Below are positions 1 through 11,340 of a DNA stretch of 64,000 nt, piece by piece (within the stretch, counting starts at the first letter, position 1; each line of letters starts with the position of its first letter). The translations under genes were made by a program, and so were the position numbers. Origin of the DNA: Owenia fusiformis (lineage: Eukaryota > Annelida > Polychaeta > Sabellida > Oweniidae); assembly GCA_903813345.2 (NCBI GenBank), contig CAIIXF020000010.1, forward strand, positions 15,823,181-15,887,180, read 5' to 3'. The notes under the pieces were generated by a model. That model was not told the DNA's origin. It was given only the letters and a program-made list of their open reading frames with translations, and did not search any database.

Positions 1-82
1 ACCTGTAATAAATACTTGTAAGTGAAGTAATTATCACAAAACTATTGTCATCGTTGGTTTTGTTAAACACGTTACCATACGT

Positions 83-368
83 TCTATAAAAAGTAATCGA
101 AAATCATTAAAACTGAACGGAGGGGGAGTAATGTGTCTGTAAGACATAATAGAGATGTAACTTGACTTTATTTCCAATAACTCCATATGTCCTAATTTTT
201 CACTTTTCAGAGTTGTAACATCAAGCGCTGTTACTGAGTAACTAAGTTCATTTTTCAAGTACATGAATTTTTGGAAATTTCTTCCACGTTAAAGACATAC
301 TACTCCCCCCTCCGTTCACTCCCCCTCCGTTCAATTTTAATTATTTTCGATTATTATTTTCTATATGT
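83..368. repeat. short imperfect inverted repeat
   Basis: Arms at about 83-147 and 291-368 are reverse complements with gaps. Both contain the block GAACGGAGGGGGAGT or its complement next to an AAAATNATTTTCGATTA-like tract. A related CCCCCTCCGTTCA block stands alone at about 4037-4051. Together these suggest an old small foldback family. Confidence 0.6.
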
Positions 369-424
369 AATGTCCTGGGCTAAGGCCGTGGGTGGCAAAT
401 AAAAGTAACAGAAAATGTACTTAA

Positions 425-1423
425 GGCGACGCTATATTAAATAATAAGTACAAAAAATGACTGCCATATTTTTTTGATAAAGGCACATGTTTTTAAAATC
501 TGTTTACCTTGTATATGAATTGTGTATCTTGACTAATGAAACATGTCAAAGTTAACATCACACATAAACGCATTTTTCCAAACTATGAATTGGAGGTGCA
601 TGGATCCCCAAAGCTAGCATGAAGAGTGCGAAGTGAGGCTAATTTTTGAAAGTTTCAAGGAGTAGCCTTGCAACAGTCACACATTTGCAAGAGTCTAAAA
701 TTTCCACAAATCATCTTACCTTTCCCAGGAACAACGAAGGAGCATGAAAATGTGCACTTCTTGCATTGTTAGAGTATAATAAACCTCAAACCATTGTAAA
801 TTCCAAATATTTCATGTCCACATTTTGTTTGCCGGAACTACTTCAAGACTTCCTGATTAATCCTCATGCAAGTTTTGTGACTACACCAAGTGGCATGGAT
901 TATCACTTGTATGTTTTATCTATTACAGTGTAATTATCATGATAGATACATGATAGAGGCTTTATGAATGATAAACAATGGAAACATGAATGAAGATAAC
1001 TCTGGACTAAAAAATAGTTCCAGGAAACAAAATGGTGGACATGAAATATTTAGAATTCACAATGGTTTGAGCTTTATTATACTCTAACAATGCAAGAAGT
1101 ACACATTTTCGTGCTCCTTCGTTGTTCCTTGGTGAGGTAAGATGATTTGTGGAAATTTTAGACTCTTGCAAATGTGTGACTGTTGCAAGGCTACTCCTTG
1201 AAACTTTCAAAAATTAGCCTCACTTCGCACTCTTCATGCTAGCTTTGGGGATCCATGTACCTCCAATTCATAGTTTGGAAAAATGCGTTTATGTGTGATG
1301 TTAACTTTGACATGTTTCATAAGTCAAGATACACAATTCATATACAAGGTTTTAAAAACATGTGTCTTTATCAAAAAAATATGGCAGTCATTTTTTGTAC
1401 TTTTTATTTAATATAGCGTCGCC
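425..1423. mobile_element. TTAA-flanked foldback element, GGCGAC ends
   Basis: Two arms of about 420 bp (about 425-845 and 1007-1423) are close reverse complements around a loop of about 160 bp. The outer ends read TTAA-GGCGACGCTATATTA and its complement, so the element is bounded by TTAA on both sides (421-424 and 1424-1427). TTAA targets are typical of piggyBac- and Kolobok-type elements. No transposase is visible; the open frames in it come from the arms. A related TTAA-GGCGACTGTG end occurs at 13048 and, inverted, at about 17165. Confidence 0.82.
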
Positions 1424-1945
1424 TTAAAATATCTAAAAAAGTATATTCCAACTTATGCCTGGGTCACATAGCCGCCGGGCGCCGGCCGATGAGTAGTCAT
1501 CGGCCGATTTATAAATCGACCGGGCGCCGGTGACTTTTCACCGATGTCTTGATCTAATCGTGAGTATGGTCACATTAGTACAGGCATCGTGCGGCGCCCG
1601 CAATCAATTGAATCTGAAAGACATCGCACGGGTATCGCAAGGCTATCGGCCGATGGCCGTACGGGACCCGCCAGGACATCGGTCGATTTACAGGCCTCTA
1701 GATTTATACTTAATCCCTGTATGACCCAGTATGACTGTTCCACATGGCGTGAATGCAACATTTGAAAACGAAATATTTTGATAAACAGGACTTCCAGGAT
1801 AATAATGTTTTCATGCAATAAAAATCCGAAAAAGAAGATCCTCTTTTGAGTAAATAGGTTCAATATTTAGAAAAAATGTTGACATGGGGTCCCTATTCAT
1901 CATTTTTCGAATTGTTTGATTGATATTTTTATCATCATGGGTACT

Positions 1946-2405
1946 TCAATTGAAAGAAAACACATATTGTTTTAATAAAAACACTCTATTTGTGCCCAGA
2001 AGGTACTCATGGTGAAAGATATGACCGTCTAAAATCACTTGCCATACTGCACGTGGTCTTTTCATCAAAGTGAACCCTGACCTTAATTCATTTTTAGATC
2101 TTTCATATAAACAAATACTATGTCTACCTGTCCATCCGATGCTATTAGCAAAATTCCCTATTTCTCCATCTTTGTTTCGTCTGTTCTTGTAAAGAGAATT
2201 AGTTTGGTCATAAAAATATGGCTTCAAAGAAATTGGCATATTTCTTCTGTTTCAAGTGGAGTACCCGCTTCCCTATAGACACATCTAAATCTTCATCATC
2301 CACCAGCTCAGTAGCATTGTTATTGTCTTTTTCCACCTGTCTTCCCAAGGCCTTCCTCATATATGGCCCATTGGCCTTATCCCCTCTATCCTTAGCCTTT
2401 GGCAT
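1946..2405 (-). pseudogene. unrecognised degraded coding remnant inside a transposon-like element
   Basis: Two minus-strand frames overlap by about 30 bp in different phases: 2405-2208 (65 codons, basic then acidic, with NNNATELVDDEDLD) and 2239-1946 (97 codons, with a polar region YKNRRNKDGEIGNFANSIGW). The shift between frames at about 2210-2240 looks like a frameshift in one ancestral reading frame. The upstream end is interrupted at 2404 by the retro-insertion at 2418-2721. The remnant lies inside the 1456-3416 element and may be captured or transposon-derived. I do not recognise the protein. Confidence 0.25.
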
Positions 2406-2417
2406 ATTACGTTGTAA

Positions 2418-2675
2418 ATATATAGACTTTTATGAATAAACAAATAAATTCTTATTTTACAAATTTGTGTCATAGTCAATGTATGAATAGTGGGTGAATG
2501 AATGCATGCACGAACGTAATGAATGGGTGTGAATGGAGTCAGTAAGATCATGTAATAATTTTGTGTTATTATTACTATTTAAAAATGATTTATAGACATA
2601 GTACATATATCTATATGAAAGAACTACTTGTATTTAATGAAGCTTGTACTTGAATTGTATTAAATTATTACTTGA

Positions 2676-2721
<46 letters not shown>
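2418..2721 (+). mobile_element. retroposed sequence with poly(A) tail and 14-bp target duplication
   Basis: The insert is 304 bp and ends in a run of about 45 A (2678-2722), preceded by AATAAA at 2675. It is flanked by the perfect direct repeat ATATTACGTTGTAA at 2404-2417 and 2722-2735. Tail, cleavage-signal position and duplication length are the hallmarks of LINE-driven retroposition of a polyadenylated transcript. The body shows no tRNA-like promoter boxes, so it could be a 5'-truncated LINE or mRNA 3' end rather than a tRNA-derived SINE. Confidence 0.8.
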
Positions 2722-2725
<4 letters not shown>

Positions 2726-3416
2726 TACGTTGTAATTGAGACGTAATTAATCGTAGTAAAATTGTGACCATTGAAATTACTGTACTCACAAAAACATTCC
2801 GAAGGTTTTTAAAATAAATGATTTGTAATGGTATATGCATGAGTGAATATACGCATAAAAATGTTACACTCTATTCAATGTGTATGACAGACATACACGA
2901 TTAATGTCAATATAAGAACGACTAGATCAACCCACCCACCCAGCCATTCAAATGTGTGCCATTGTTTTATATACAGTAAGCTTAATCCTTCCATTTATGT
3001 TTTATAAAAATCTCTGACAGTGTGTAGTAATTATAATTCCTTACCTCATTATTTTTAAAACCTTTATATCACTTAATAAGTAATCATTATTAAGATTTAT
3101 CCAACAAATCAGCACGCAAAATCCAAAGATGACCGTGCGATGCCACCGGGCGCCGTAAGATAATCGTACGATGATCGGGCGGGACACGGCCGGGTAGGTA
3201 CCGATGAGTTTGGTTGAGAAAAAATCGCCAAGACATCGGCAACTTTTATCTCCGCGATAAAACTCTGCCGGCGCCCGTACGATGTCTAAAAATCGGCCGA
3301 TGAGTGGCGATCATCGCCCGGCGCCCGTGCGATGCCCGGGCTCGCCGGCCGATTTTGAACAAAATACTCATCGGCCGGGCGCCGCAGTGAAAATCGGAGC
3401 CTATGTGACCAAGGCA

Positions 3417-4260
3417 TTATGCACATAGCATCTCTACAACGAGTAACAAACTACTAGGGCCAACACCCCAACTCAACTGAGTGAGTATGTTTTCCATATA
3501 TGGAATATAAAACAAAACAAAATGAACACAGCATGAACAGCAATAAAAACAGGTTTGAAACAAAAGATAGCAGGTAAGGCATGGCAAACAAGAGGATTAA
3601 AACATTTGGCACTGATACAATTGTAAACTAGGGACCTGTTAAAATGAGAATAAGTGAAATATATAGGACTGATCAATATGAAAAGTGAGAAATATGAAAG
3701 TATGAAAATGGCCATGTTACATATAATTTGGAAAATAATTTTAAAAAACCGGCAATGAAATTAGTTTGTGATAAAAACGTCGAATATATATATTTATTAC
3801 AGGTCGTGCAGAGAATTGTTGCTTGATTTAAAGCAAAAACATTGGCATTTGCAAGTTGGCGACGCTGCGCCATTTTCAATAGATCTTTTATCTTAGAACT
3901 CCATCAGTTAAAAAAATTCAAGAAGACCTAACATATTTCCCTGTGCATTGCACCTATTCATTTAGCCATTCAATTGTAAACTTTCTCTTGAAAAAATAAA
4001 TGTTCAATATTTGTTGAATTTACCGAAAATCAGTTTCTCCCCCTCCGTTCATTTCTTCAGATCACCGGGAGTGAGACTGCCAAATGTCATTGACTCTTCT
4101 TAACTTTGATAAAAAATATGATCATTTAGACTATTATGGCTACTTGGGGTATGTGGGATAGATCATTAAAACATTTGAGTGTAAAGTGTTCATACAGCGC
4201 ATGTTTTAATACAAGCATCACAATGCTAATATAGCCAAAGGTGTTTATTTGGTCTTCAAA
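3417..4260. other. unique AT-rich sequence, no gene seen
   Basis: Short open frames only, with no coding character. The isolated CTCCCCCTCCGTTCA motif at about 4036 resembles the inverted repeat at 83-368. Confidence 0.5.
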
Positions 4261-4264
4261 CTGT

Positions 4265-4845
4265 CATATGTTGGATTTCAGTTATTTATTGGGGATTTGA
4301 ACAGGTGCATATGTTAGGCCAATGCATTAACTCCAGATCAAGCACTCATAGAGGTAATAAAATAATTTAGACTTTGAGACAGGGAAGGTTTTTCTGAAAT
4401 GTTGTCCTGATTTTCAGCCCTTCAACATATGTTTTTTTCAATGTTTGATACACCAATATGTTGCACTTTGTGACACAGTTTTGAGACACAGACAATATGA
4501 TTCAATTGGGATAAAGTGGAAAACAATATTTCCCATGTTTTCCCATTTCCATTGTTTTCAGCTTAATTTTGGTCATCAAAAATTGATATCTTTAAAACTC
4601 CTGTATGAATCATATTTTCATTTAAAGATGTTAACCATGTCTCAAAACGCAACATAGTGATCGATTCATTGAAAAAACAGGTGTGGAAAGGGCTGGAAAT
4701 CAGGACAACATTACACAAAAAACATGTTGATGGGGTGTTTGCACCTTCCCTGTCTTAAAGTCCAAATCAATTTTATAATCTCTATGACTGCTTGTCCTGG
4801 AGTTGATGCATTGGCCTAAATCCAATATATGACTGAAATCTGTTG
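4265..4845. mobile_element. foldback MITE-like element
   Basis: Arms at about 4265-4426 and 4686-4845 are reverse complements. They share AGGCCAATGCAT, a segment ending GACAGGGAAGGT, and ATGTTGTCCTGATTT. The left arm carries an extra stretch of about 35-45 bp, so the arms are imperfect. The 260-bp loop is unique. No target duplication could be fixed. Confidence 0.65.
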
Positions 4846-5432
4846 CGATACCGTCCGTGGTCCTTTAAAAGAAAGTTATTTCTAGTTACATAGAGTAGTT
4901 TTCATTTTCATCAATACATCTTTGCCTTGAAATCATTTGTGAAACATGTGGTTTGACCTTTATGGAAATTTGCTTAATTTTGACAAACCTTTGTTTAACT
5001 TATACTGTCTTAAAGGCTGCCTTATCTGAGACCCCGAAGTGTCTCTGTTTCAAATGTTTAAACAATCAAGTCTCATCTTGCCTTTATTTCAAATTTTTAT
5101 TTGTGAATTATCTATCTGATACAGTGAAATCACTAAAGAAAAGTCATGAATCTTATACTATAAATGTGTTTTAAATCAACTTGTTTACCTGAAAATAAAA
5201 TGTGGTCACGGCTTTTCTGAACATGCGGATGTACCCAAATGGTGTCTTATTCATAATGTAATAAATGAAATTATTGTGGTATGAATGCGGAGTCTATTTG
5301 CCTTATAATAATACATTTACTTTAGTACATGGATTCTCTCCTCATATCATTTCCTTATAAATATCCAAACTTTATTCAACAGCAGTTTCAAAATAATCGT
5401 ATATTGTATTTCATCTGAACTTTTGTTAAATA

Positions 5433-5535
5433 TCGTATATGGTATAAGAGCTGTGAAAAATAATGTATATGGTATAAAAGGGGTGAAAAAATATTGTATA
5501 TGGTATAAGAGACCTGAAAAATATTGTATATGCAT
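5433..5535. repeat. short tandem repeat, about 36-42-bp unit
   Basis: Three to four copies of a unit built on GTATATGGTATAAGAG followed by GTGAAAAA. A (TA)n(GA)n microsatellite lies at 5939-5963. Confidence 0.6.
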
Positions 5536-6459
5536 TTCCAAGAATGAAAATAAAAAATCCTGAATTACGGATATTACCAGTTAGCGCCCACCTTGATGAA
5601 TGTGGTAAAGGCCATTTTCAAGTTTTGCCTTTTTATAAAATGAAAAATGAGGACTTACACGATAGATTACAAATGGAGTCGCATTTCATAAAAGTGTTTA
5701 AACCTTCATTGAATGCATAACTATTTATCATTTATGATACAAACATTGAACAATTCACCTTAGATACTATGGCCTATGATTTGTATGATACAATTATTAT
5801 TTGTATGAATTACTATAGTAATGGTAATATTAATATCTTATGACGTCATATTTACTGTATTATACTGTTATTCCCTGAAGATTTTTAAATAAAGAAACAT
5901 GTAGGAATAATTTCTCTGTCTTTATTTCGGATTATTTTATTATATATATATAGAGAGAGATAATCAAATCATATTCTTTTGTACTATCATTTATTGAATA
6001 AGGGAATTATATAATCAGTAAGGTTAAAATTCATAACAACCAACACACTTCCTAGTCTAGGCCATACGCTACCATAGTATATGGGTCTTTTTCAAAAGTT
6101 GGTCACTCAAAAGTTCAAATATTACATGCTCGATATCTCAACATTTTGAAAAGTATAGCCAAAAACGATTATTTTATTCAATTCAGTAGAGGTCAAAAAG
6201 ATACTGAGGATAATATCAGGTGAAAATGTTAAAATTTGTTGAAGTTATTCACTTTTTTGGGCTTCGTGTCCAGCTGTTTTTGCAGTTTTTAAGCAATTTT
6301 GGGGGGTACATCAGAGATACATCCCCTGGATCTTTCTTTCTGGAAATGAGGCGGAAAAATGTGTTGCCACAAGTCTACAGAGGTTATCTATGTGAATCAT
6401 TTCGTTTTCAGATAATAAATCTACCATACTCGAAAAATAAGACAATGTCAATTTAGAAC

Positions 6460-7245
6460 TAACGTGCGTGATGCATGGTGTCAAACACCATCACGCACGT
6501 TATTCATGAGCTCCAGGCTGATTATTTTTACAAAAAGTCAGATGAAGTGTTTTTTCGAAAGGAGGATACACCGAGCTCTAATTGTGTTCAATGCTATATG
6601 AAGTATATATGGAAAATAATTTTTATGCTCAGTTGCGTGCATTATCGTTTTTCGTGTCAAACTCGTCACGCACGTTAGAAAGCCTATTTTCATACAAAAT
6701 ACGCGATCACATGTGTAAATGAAATTGTATTTTATTTACACATTTACGAGATGTTATAGATCCAGTGGTAAGTTTCAACTCTGAAGCGGCAATATGGTCT
6801 TTATAAGTTGCTCGAAGATTGGTGTCAAACTTCGTTACGCACGTTAATCCGCCACGCACGTAGTCCTTTATCGTGTCATACTCTCGCATTAACGAATTAC
6901 TTAAATTTCTCGTTGATATAAAACGATTTTCACACACACCTTAATGTAAGAAAGGGAACATTCATCTGGAATCAGCAAATATTGTGGTTGTTTTCGTCAT
7001 TAATCTGTTTTTTGACAACATAGCTTAATTTATATGTGATAAAAGTGTTCGTGTCAAGCAATCACGCACGTTATAAAAGATGTACATCTTGTCCTTATGT
7101 TAATGGTTATGTCAATAGTCTTGTCAGGAGTGCCAAGCACTGATTTTTATTGCTTTTACTAATCTCAGTTTCACAGTTCAGAAAATTTCGTCAATTATTG
7201 TATGCAGAAAATAGAATAGAACCAATAAAATTCTAACGTGCGTGA
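6460..7245. repeat. left cluster of TCACGCACGTTA motifs
   Basis: Forward copies lie at 6491, 6666, 6835 (TTACGCACGTTA), 6852 (CCACGCACGTA) and 7062. Inverted copies lie at 6460-6471 and 7234-7245. Most have GTGTCAA 4-16 bases upstream (for example at 6479, 6655, 6821 and 7050), and the inverted copy at 7234 has the complement downstream. The 6460/6491 pair makes a 43-bp palindrome. Confidence 0.75.
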
Positions 7246-8097
7246 CGTTTGACACCAATGGACAAAGTGATTGAGCGTCGGTTCAGATGGACTCAATTCT
7301 TCTCGACTTCACTGAAAACAAATTCTTTATGCATGGTTATTTGAATTATATAAATGATCTTTGATCGACTATTTAGACTATTTATTCCATAAATGATATT
7401 GCATTGATATAAATTGCTAGTTTCGTTCCACATAGACCATTCGCAATTTAGATTCGTCCCGGCTGAGGCCATTTTGGCTAGCAGAAGACGTAAGTATTTC
7501 GAATAATTCGACGTATTTTCCCCATAACTTGTATTGCTTTCAACATATTGTAACAAATTTTTACTTTTCAAATTTTTGATTCTTTGTAGTCCAGTGCCAT
7601 TGTACCAGTTTTCTTACAGTTAACACAGTGAGAAAGTGTTTTCCATTTTTGGTTGACAAGTAGTATACTTACATGAATGTATGTGACACTAGAGAAGTAG
7701 TCAGACTCATGTAAATTGCTAATTTTTATGAGATTTCTTTTTTTGCTTTCATTTGTTTACATTTTTCTCATCTTACTTATGAAGAGCTATATTGACCTAC
7801 ATTCAATCACTAGTTTTTTCGGTCAATTTTGGCATGATTATAACCAATGATGATTGGTTTATGTTATATTTATTTAGTTTATACATTTATCTAGTTAATT
7901 ATATACTAAAAATGTATTAATGTTACATTAGATAGCACAGATTGTGAGTTCTAAATGAAGCCAGTTATTTTGCACTTTTCATATCCTGATTGCATCATAG
8001 TAATTGTACACCAGTCTTGTCCTGTCCAGGGGCCTAGGTATTGCATCAGCCCATGTGCTAATCATGAGTGAATACAGCAGTGTACACCTGTCTGGGG

Positions 8098-8105
8098 TAT
8101 AAATA
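8098..8105 (+). promoter_or_regulatory. possible TATA box upstream of the satellite array
   Basis: GGGGTATAAATATAG matches a TATA element, lies about 85 bp before the first satellite unit, and has GC-richer sequence on its 3' side. It suggests, without proof, that the array is transcribed on the plus strand. Confidence 0.25.
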
Positions 8106-8187
8106 TAGACGACCAGGTGACTCAGCAGGCACTTTCTTGCTGGAACTGAGAGAGGACAGACCTGTGTGCCTCCAGGGATTGACACTT

Positions 8188-9620
8188 GATGGACTTAGGC
8201 TGATTCTACACATATATTGATGGACTTAGAAGATTTTCATCTCACATATTGAGGGACTTAGAGGATTTTACCCTGGTATACTTAGAGGATCTTAGGTAGA
8301 TTCGACATACCCGTTGAGGGACTTTGAGGATATACTTAGAGGATCTTAGGCAGATTCGACATACCCGTTGAGGGACTTAGAGGATTTTACCCTGGTATAC
8401 TTAGAGGATCTTAGGCAGATTCTACATATACTGAGAGGCACGTACACAACTTTTGATGAGAAGGAACCTCCACGCGCCTCAAGAGATTGATGCCTGAGGG
8501 ACTTAGACAAATTCTGCATACCATTTGATGGACTTAGGCTGATTCTACACATATATTGATGGACTTAGAAGATTTTCATCTCACATATTGAGGGACTTAG
8601 AGGATTTTACCCTGGTATACTTAGAGGATCTTAGGCAGATTCGACATACCCGTTGAGGGACTTTGAGGATATACTTAGAGGATCTTAGACAGATTCGACA
8701 TACCCGTTGAGGGACTTTGAGGATATACTTAGAGGATCTTAGGTAGATTCGACATACCCGTTGAGGGACTTAGAGGATTTTACCCTGGTATACTTAGAGG
8801 ATCTTAGGCAGATTCTACATATACTGAGAGGCACGTACACAACGTTTGATGAGAAGGAACCTCCACGCGCCTCAAGAGATTTATGCCTGAGGGACTTAGA
8901 CAAATTCTGCATACCATTTGATGGACTTAGGCTGATTCTACACATATATTGATGGACTTAGAAGATTTTCATATCACATATTGAGGGACTTAGAGGATTT
9001 TACCCTGGTATACTAAGAGAATCTTAGGCAGATTCGACATACCCGTTGAGGGACTTTGAGGATATACTTAGAGGATCTTAGGCAGATTCGACATACCCGC
9101 TGAGGGACTTTGAGGATATACTTAGAGGATCTTAGGCAGATTCGACATACCCGTTGAGGGACTTAGAGGATTTTACCCTGGTATACTTAGAGGATCTTAG
9201 GCAGATTCTACATATACTGAGAGGCACGTACACAACTTTTGATGAGAAGGAACCTCCACGCGCCTCAAGAGATTGATGCCTGCGGGACTTAGACAAATTT
9301 GGCATACCATTTGATGGACTTAGGAGAATTCTTCGGTCGATCCACTTAGAAGATATTACCTTGAGGGACTTAGCCAATATTCACCATAGTTGCCTGGAGT
9401 TTGATGCCCAGAGGAACTTAAGGAATATTCACGCATATATTGAGGGACTTAGCCAATATTCACCATAGTTGCCTGGAGTTTGATGCCCAGAGGAACTTAA
9501 GGAATATTCACGCATATATTGAGGGACTTAGCCAATATTCACCACAGTTGCCTGGAGTTTGATGCCCAGAGGAACTTAAGGAATATTCACGCATATATTG
9601 AGGGACTTGGCCAATATTGA
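8188..9620. repeat. satellite array with 393-bp higher-order period and a 79-bp sub-array
   Basis: The basic words are GAGGGACTTAGAGGAT and GATCTTAGGCAGATTC, in units of about 54 bp. The start GATGGACTTAG recurs at 8188, 8527, 8920 and 9313; the last three are exactly 393 bp apart, and the first interval is 339, one 54-bp unit shorter. From 9361 a different 79-bp unit (GAGGGACTTAGCC through AACTTAAGGAATATTC) repeats at 9361, 9440, 9519 and 9598. An isolated TTTGAGGGACTTA lies at 10671. The periodic minus-strand open frames here are by-products of the repeat. Confidence 0.9.
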
Positions 9621-10014
9621 TAATTGACAGGTTGACCAGTTACACGCTCCTTATTTAAGTTTGGAAGGCTTTTTTCCAATTTGTCAGAATTTGATAAACT
9701 TTTGTGAGGGAAGAAAAATCAAAACGTGAGGAGCCTGAATTAAAATCCCGATCATCGTGATGATCAAATGTCAATAGTAACTTAAATTTCCACTGGTTTT
9801 GATATAAAATGTATAAAATTCAAACAGTGCTATTTAAAATGTAACTGTCTTGTATTGTAGTCAGTTGTAAGTAGATAGATTACCGTCTTAATGTTAACCT
9901 TGTGGTTGTTACATTTTCAAAGTAATTGTTTTGTGCCAGTTACAAGATATGTTGGTCTCATGAAATCCATTAGCATTTTACTGTTATTGTTAAAATCGTG
10001 TCAACTTAAAATCG

Positions 10015-10747
10015 TCACGCACGTAGAATTCAAGCAAACATTTTCTTGAATAAAATAATGAATACACATAACAATATATCGCTATGTCATTCTTCAAACT
10101 AAATAATTTGAGGAAAGCTATTAATGTTAATTGTAACGTATCCTGCTGGGGAAATGGAATGACCATGAAGCAAGATACTGTACGTTATAGAATAATTTAC
10201 TTCTGTGGTTGAAATAAGTCCTAAACCATTGTATTAATCGGATATCCATATTTTGCCAGTTTAAAAATATAATACATATGATGTTTGACAAGGTATAACA
10301 TGTATTATACACTAAGAAATCGACTGCTGTTACTTTATCACTAAGATGTACACTTATTATTGAGTTAAACATATTTCGTGTCAACACAATCAATTCATCA
10401 CGCACGTTAGTTTTTAGTAAAAACCTTGCTTAATGCCTTATGACACAAAACTTACAAGGGTAAAACGTTTATTTAAAGCTTTAGATTGGTTAAAACATAT
10501 TTATTCCTAATATATCATGTTATATGAGAAACTCAGGATAGCAGATGAAAAACGCAGATATTTAAAAACGTCACGCACGTTAGCATATTGAAAATTAGCT
10601 GAGAAACCTTAAATGCATAAATTCATGAAATATCGACAAACGATTTTTTCGTCATATGCATTTACACAGTTTGAGGGACTTAAATGTATTTTATAGTCTG
10701 TATTACAAAAGTAACTGTTGATTTCATCAAAAACGTCACGCACGTTA
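10015..10747. repeat. right cluster of TCACGCACGTTA motifs
   Basis: Forward copies begin at 10015 (ending GTAG), 10398, 10571 and 10736. The last two share the longer context AACGTCACGCACGTTAG. GTGTCAA precedes those at 10015 and 10398. With the left cluster this gives eleven copies, all on the flanks of the satellite and none inside it. Confidence 0.75.
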
Positions 10748-11340
10748 GATTTTTTACATTTTGCTGTGTTATTTCGTAATTTCCACTTCAACTATCTTTT
10801 AAAGGCAATTTTCTGGAACAATGTTCGTTGTTCGTCCCAAAAAATCAAAAATTGATTGAAATATCAACCGTTTTAATTTTTCGGAGAAAGTGACGAACTT
10901 TTGAAAAAGACCCATATATGACGTGCACGGACCTGGGGACAATTGGGAAATACGGGCTAATCTCAGCTTTAAGCGTTGATATCTGCCTTATTTAAAAATC
11001 TAACTATGTGCTTTATACATCATTTTGAAGTATTTTTCATTCGCATTTCACTGAAACTATTTTACCTTGAAAAGTTAGATGGGATTTACCATATTTTTAA
11101 AGTTAAATGTATCCCGACATCGTCAAATACGCTGTAAGACGTAACATTTCAAGCTTACACAATTCGTTGAATTCGGGGTAACTTTTGAAATACTGATCAG
11201 AATTTTACTAAAATTTCACATTTTATTCAAAAGAACATGTGTATCTATGACGTCATAATTGCATAACGGCTACAGTTCAAATTGTCTTATATCAACGCTT
11301 TTACAATTTTCAAAATTGTTTAAGGTTTTCACGGACTTAA

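Larger units (their letters stand above)
1456..3416. mobile_element. Harbinger-like non-autonomous element with GC-rich subterminal repeats
   Basis: The terminal inverted repeats read TGCCTKGGTCACATAG at 1456-1471 and, inverted, 3401-3416. They are flanked by a 3-bp direct repeat TTA (1453-1455 and 3417-3419), the target-site style of PIF/Harbinger elements. Each end carries about 260-290 bp of very GC-rich sequence (1470-1725 and 3120-3400) built from variants of GGGCGCCGGCCGATGAG and CATCGCACGGGCGCC. The interior is AT-rich. It holds a degraded minus-strand reading frame (1946-2405) and a younger retro-insertion (2418-2721). Confidence 0.72.
6080..10916. mobile_element. 4.84-kb TA-flanked element with terminal inverted repeats
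   Basis: The ends begin TATGGGTCTTTTTCAAAA (6080 onward) and match the reverse complement at 10888-10916 over about 27 of 28 bases. A TA dinucleotide flanks each side (6078-6079, 10917-10918). Beyond the ends the arms diverge. The interior has no long open frame. It holds eleven dispersed TCACGCACGTTA-type motifs in the two flanks (6.46-7.25 and 10.0-10.75 kb) and a large satellite array (8.19-9.62 kb) in the middle. The TA target fits Tc1/mariner or ISL2EU-like groups, but no transposase supports either, so the class is open. Confidence 0.72.

Noticed and set aside
1007-1210. Minus-strand 67-codon frame
   Set aside because: It lies entirely within the right arm of the foldback element and is interrupted in the left arm.
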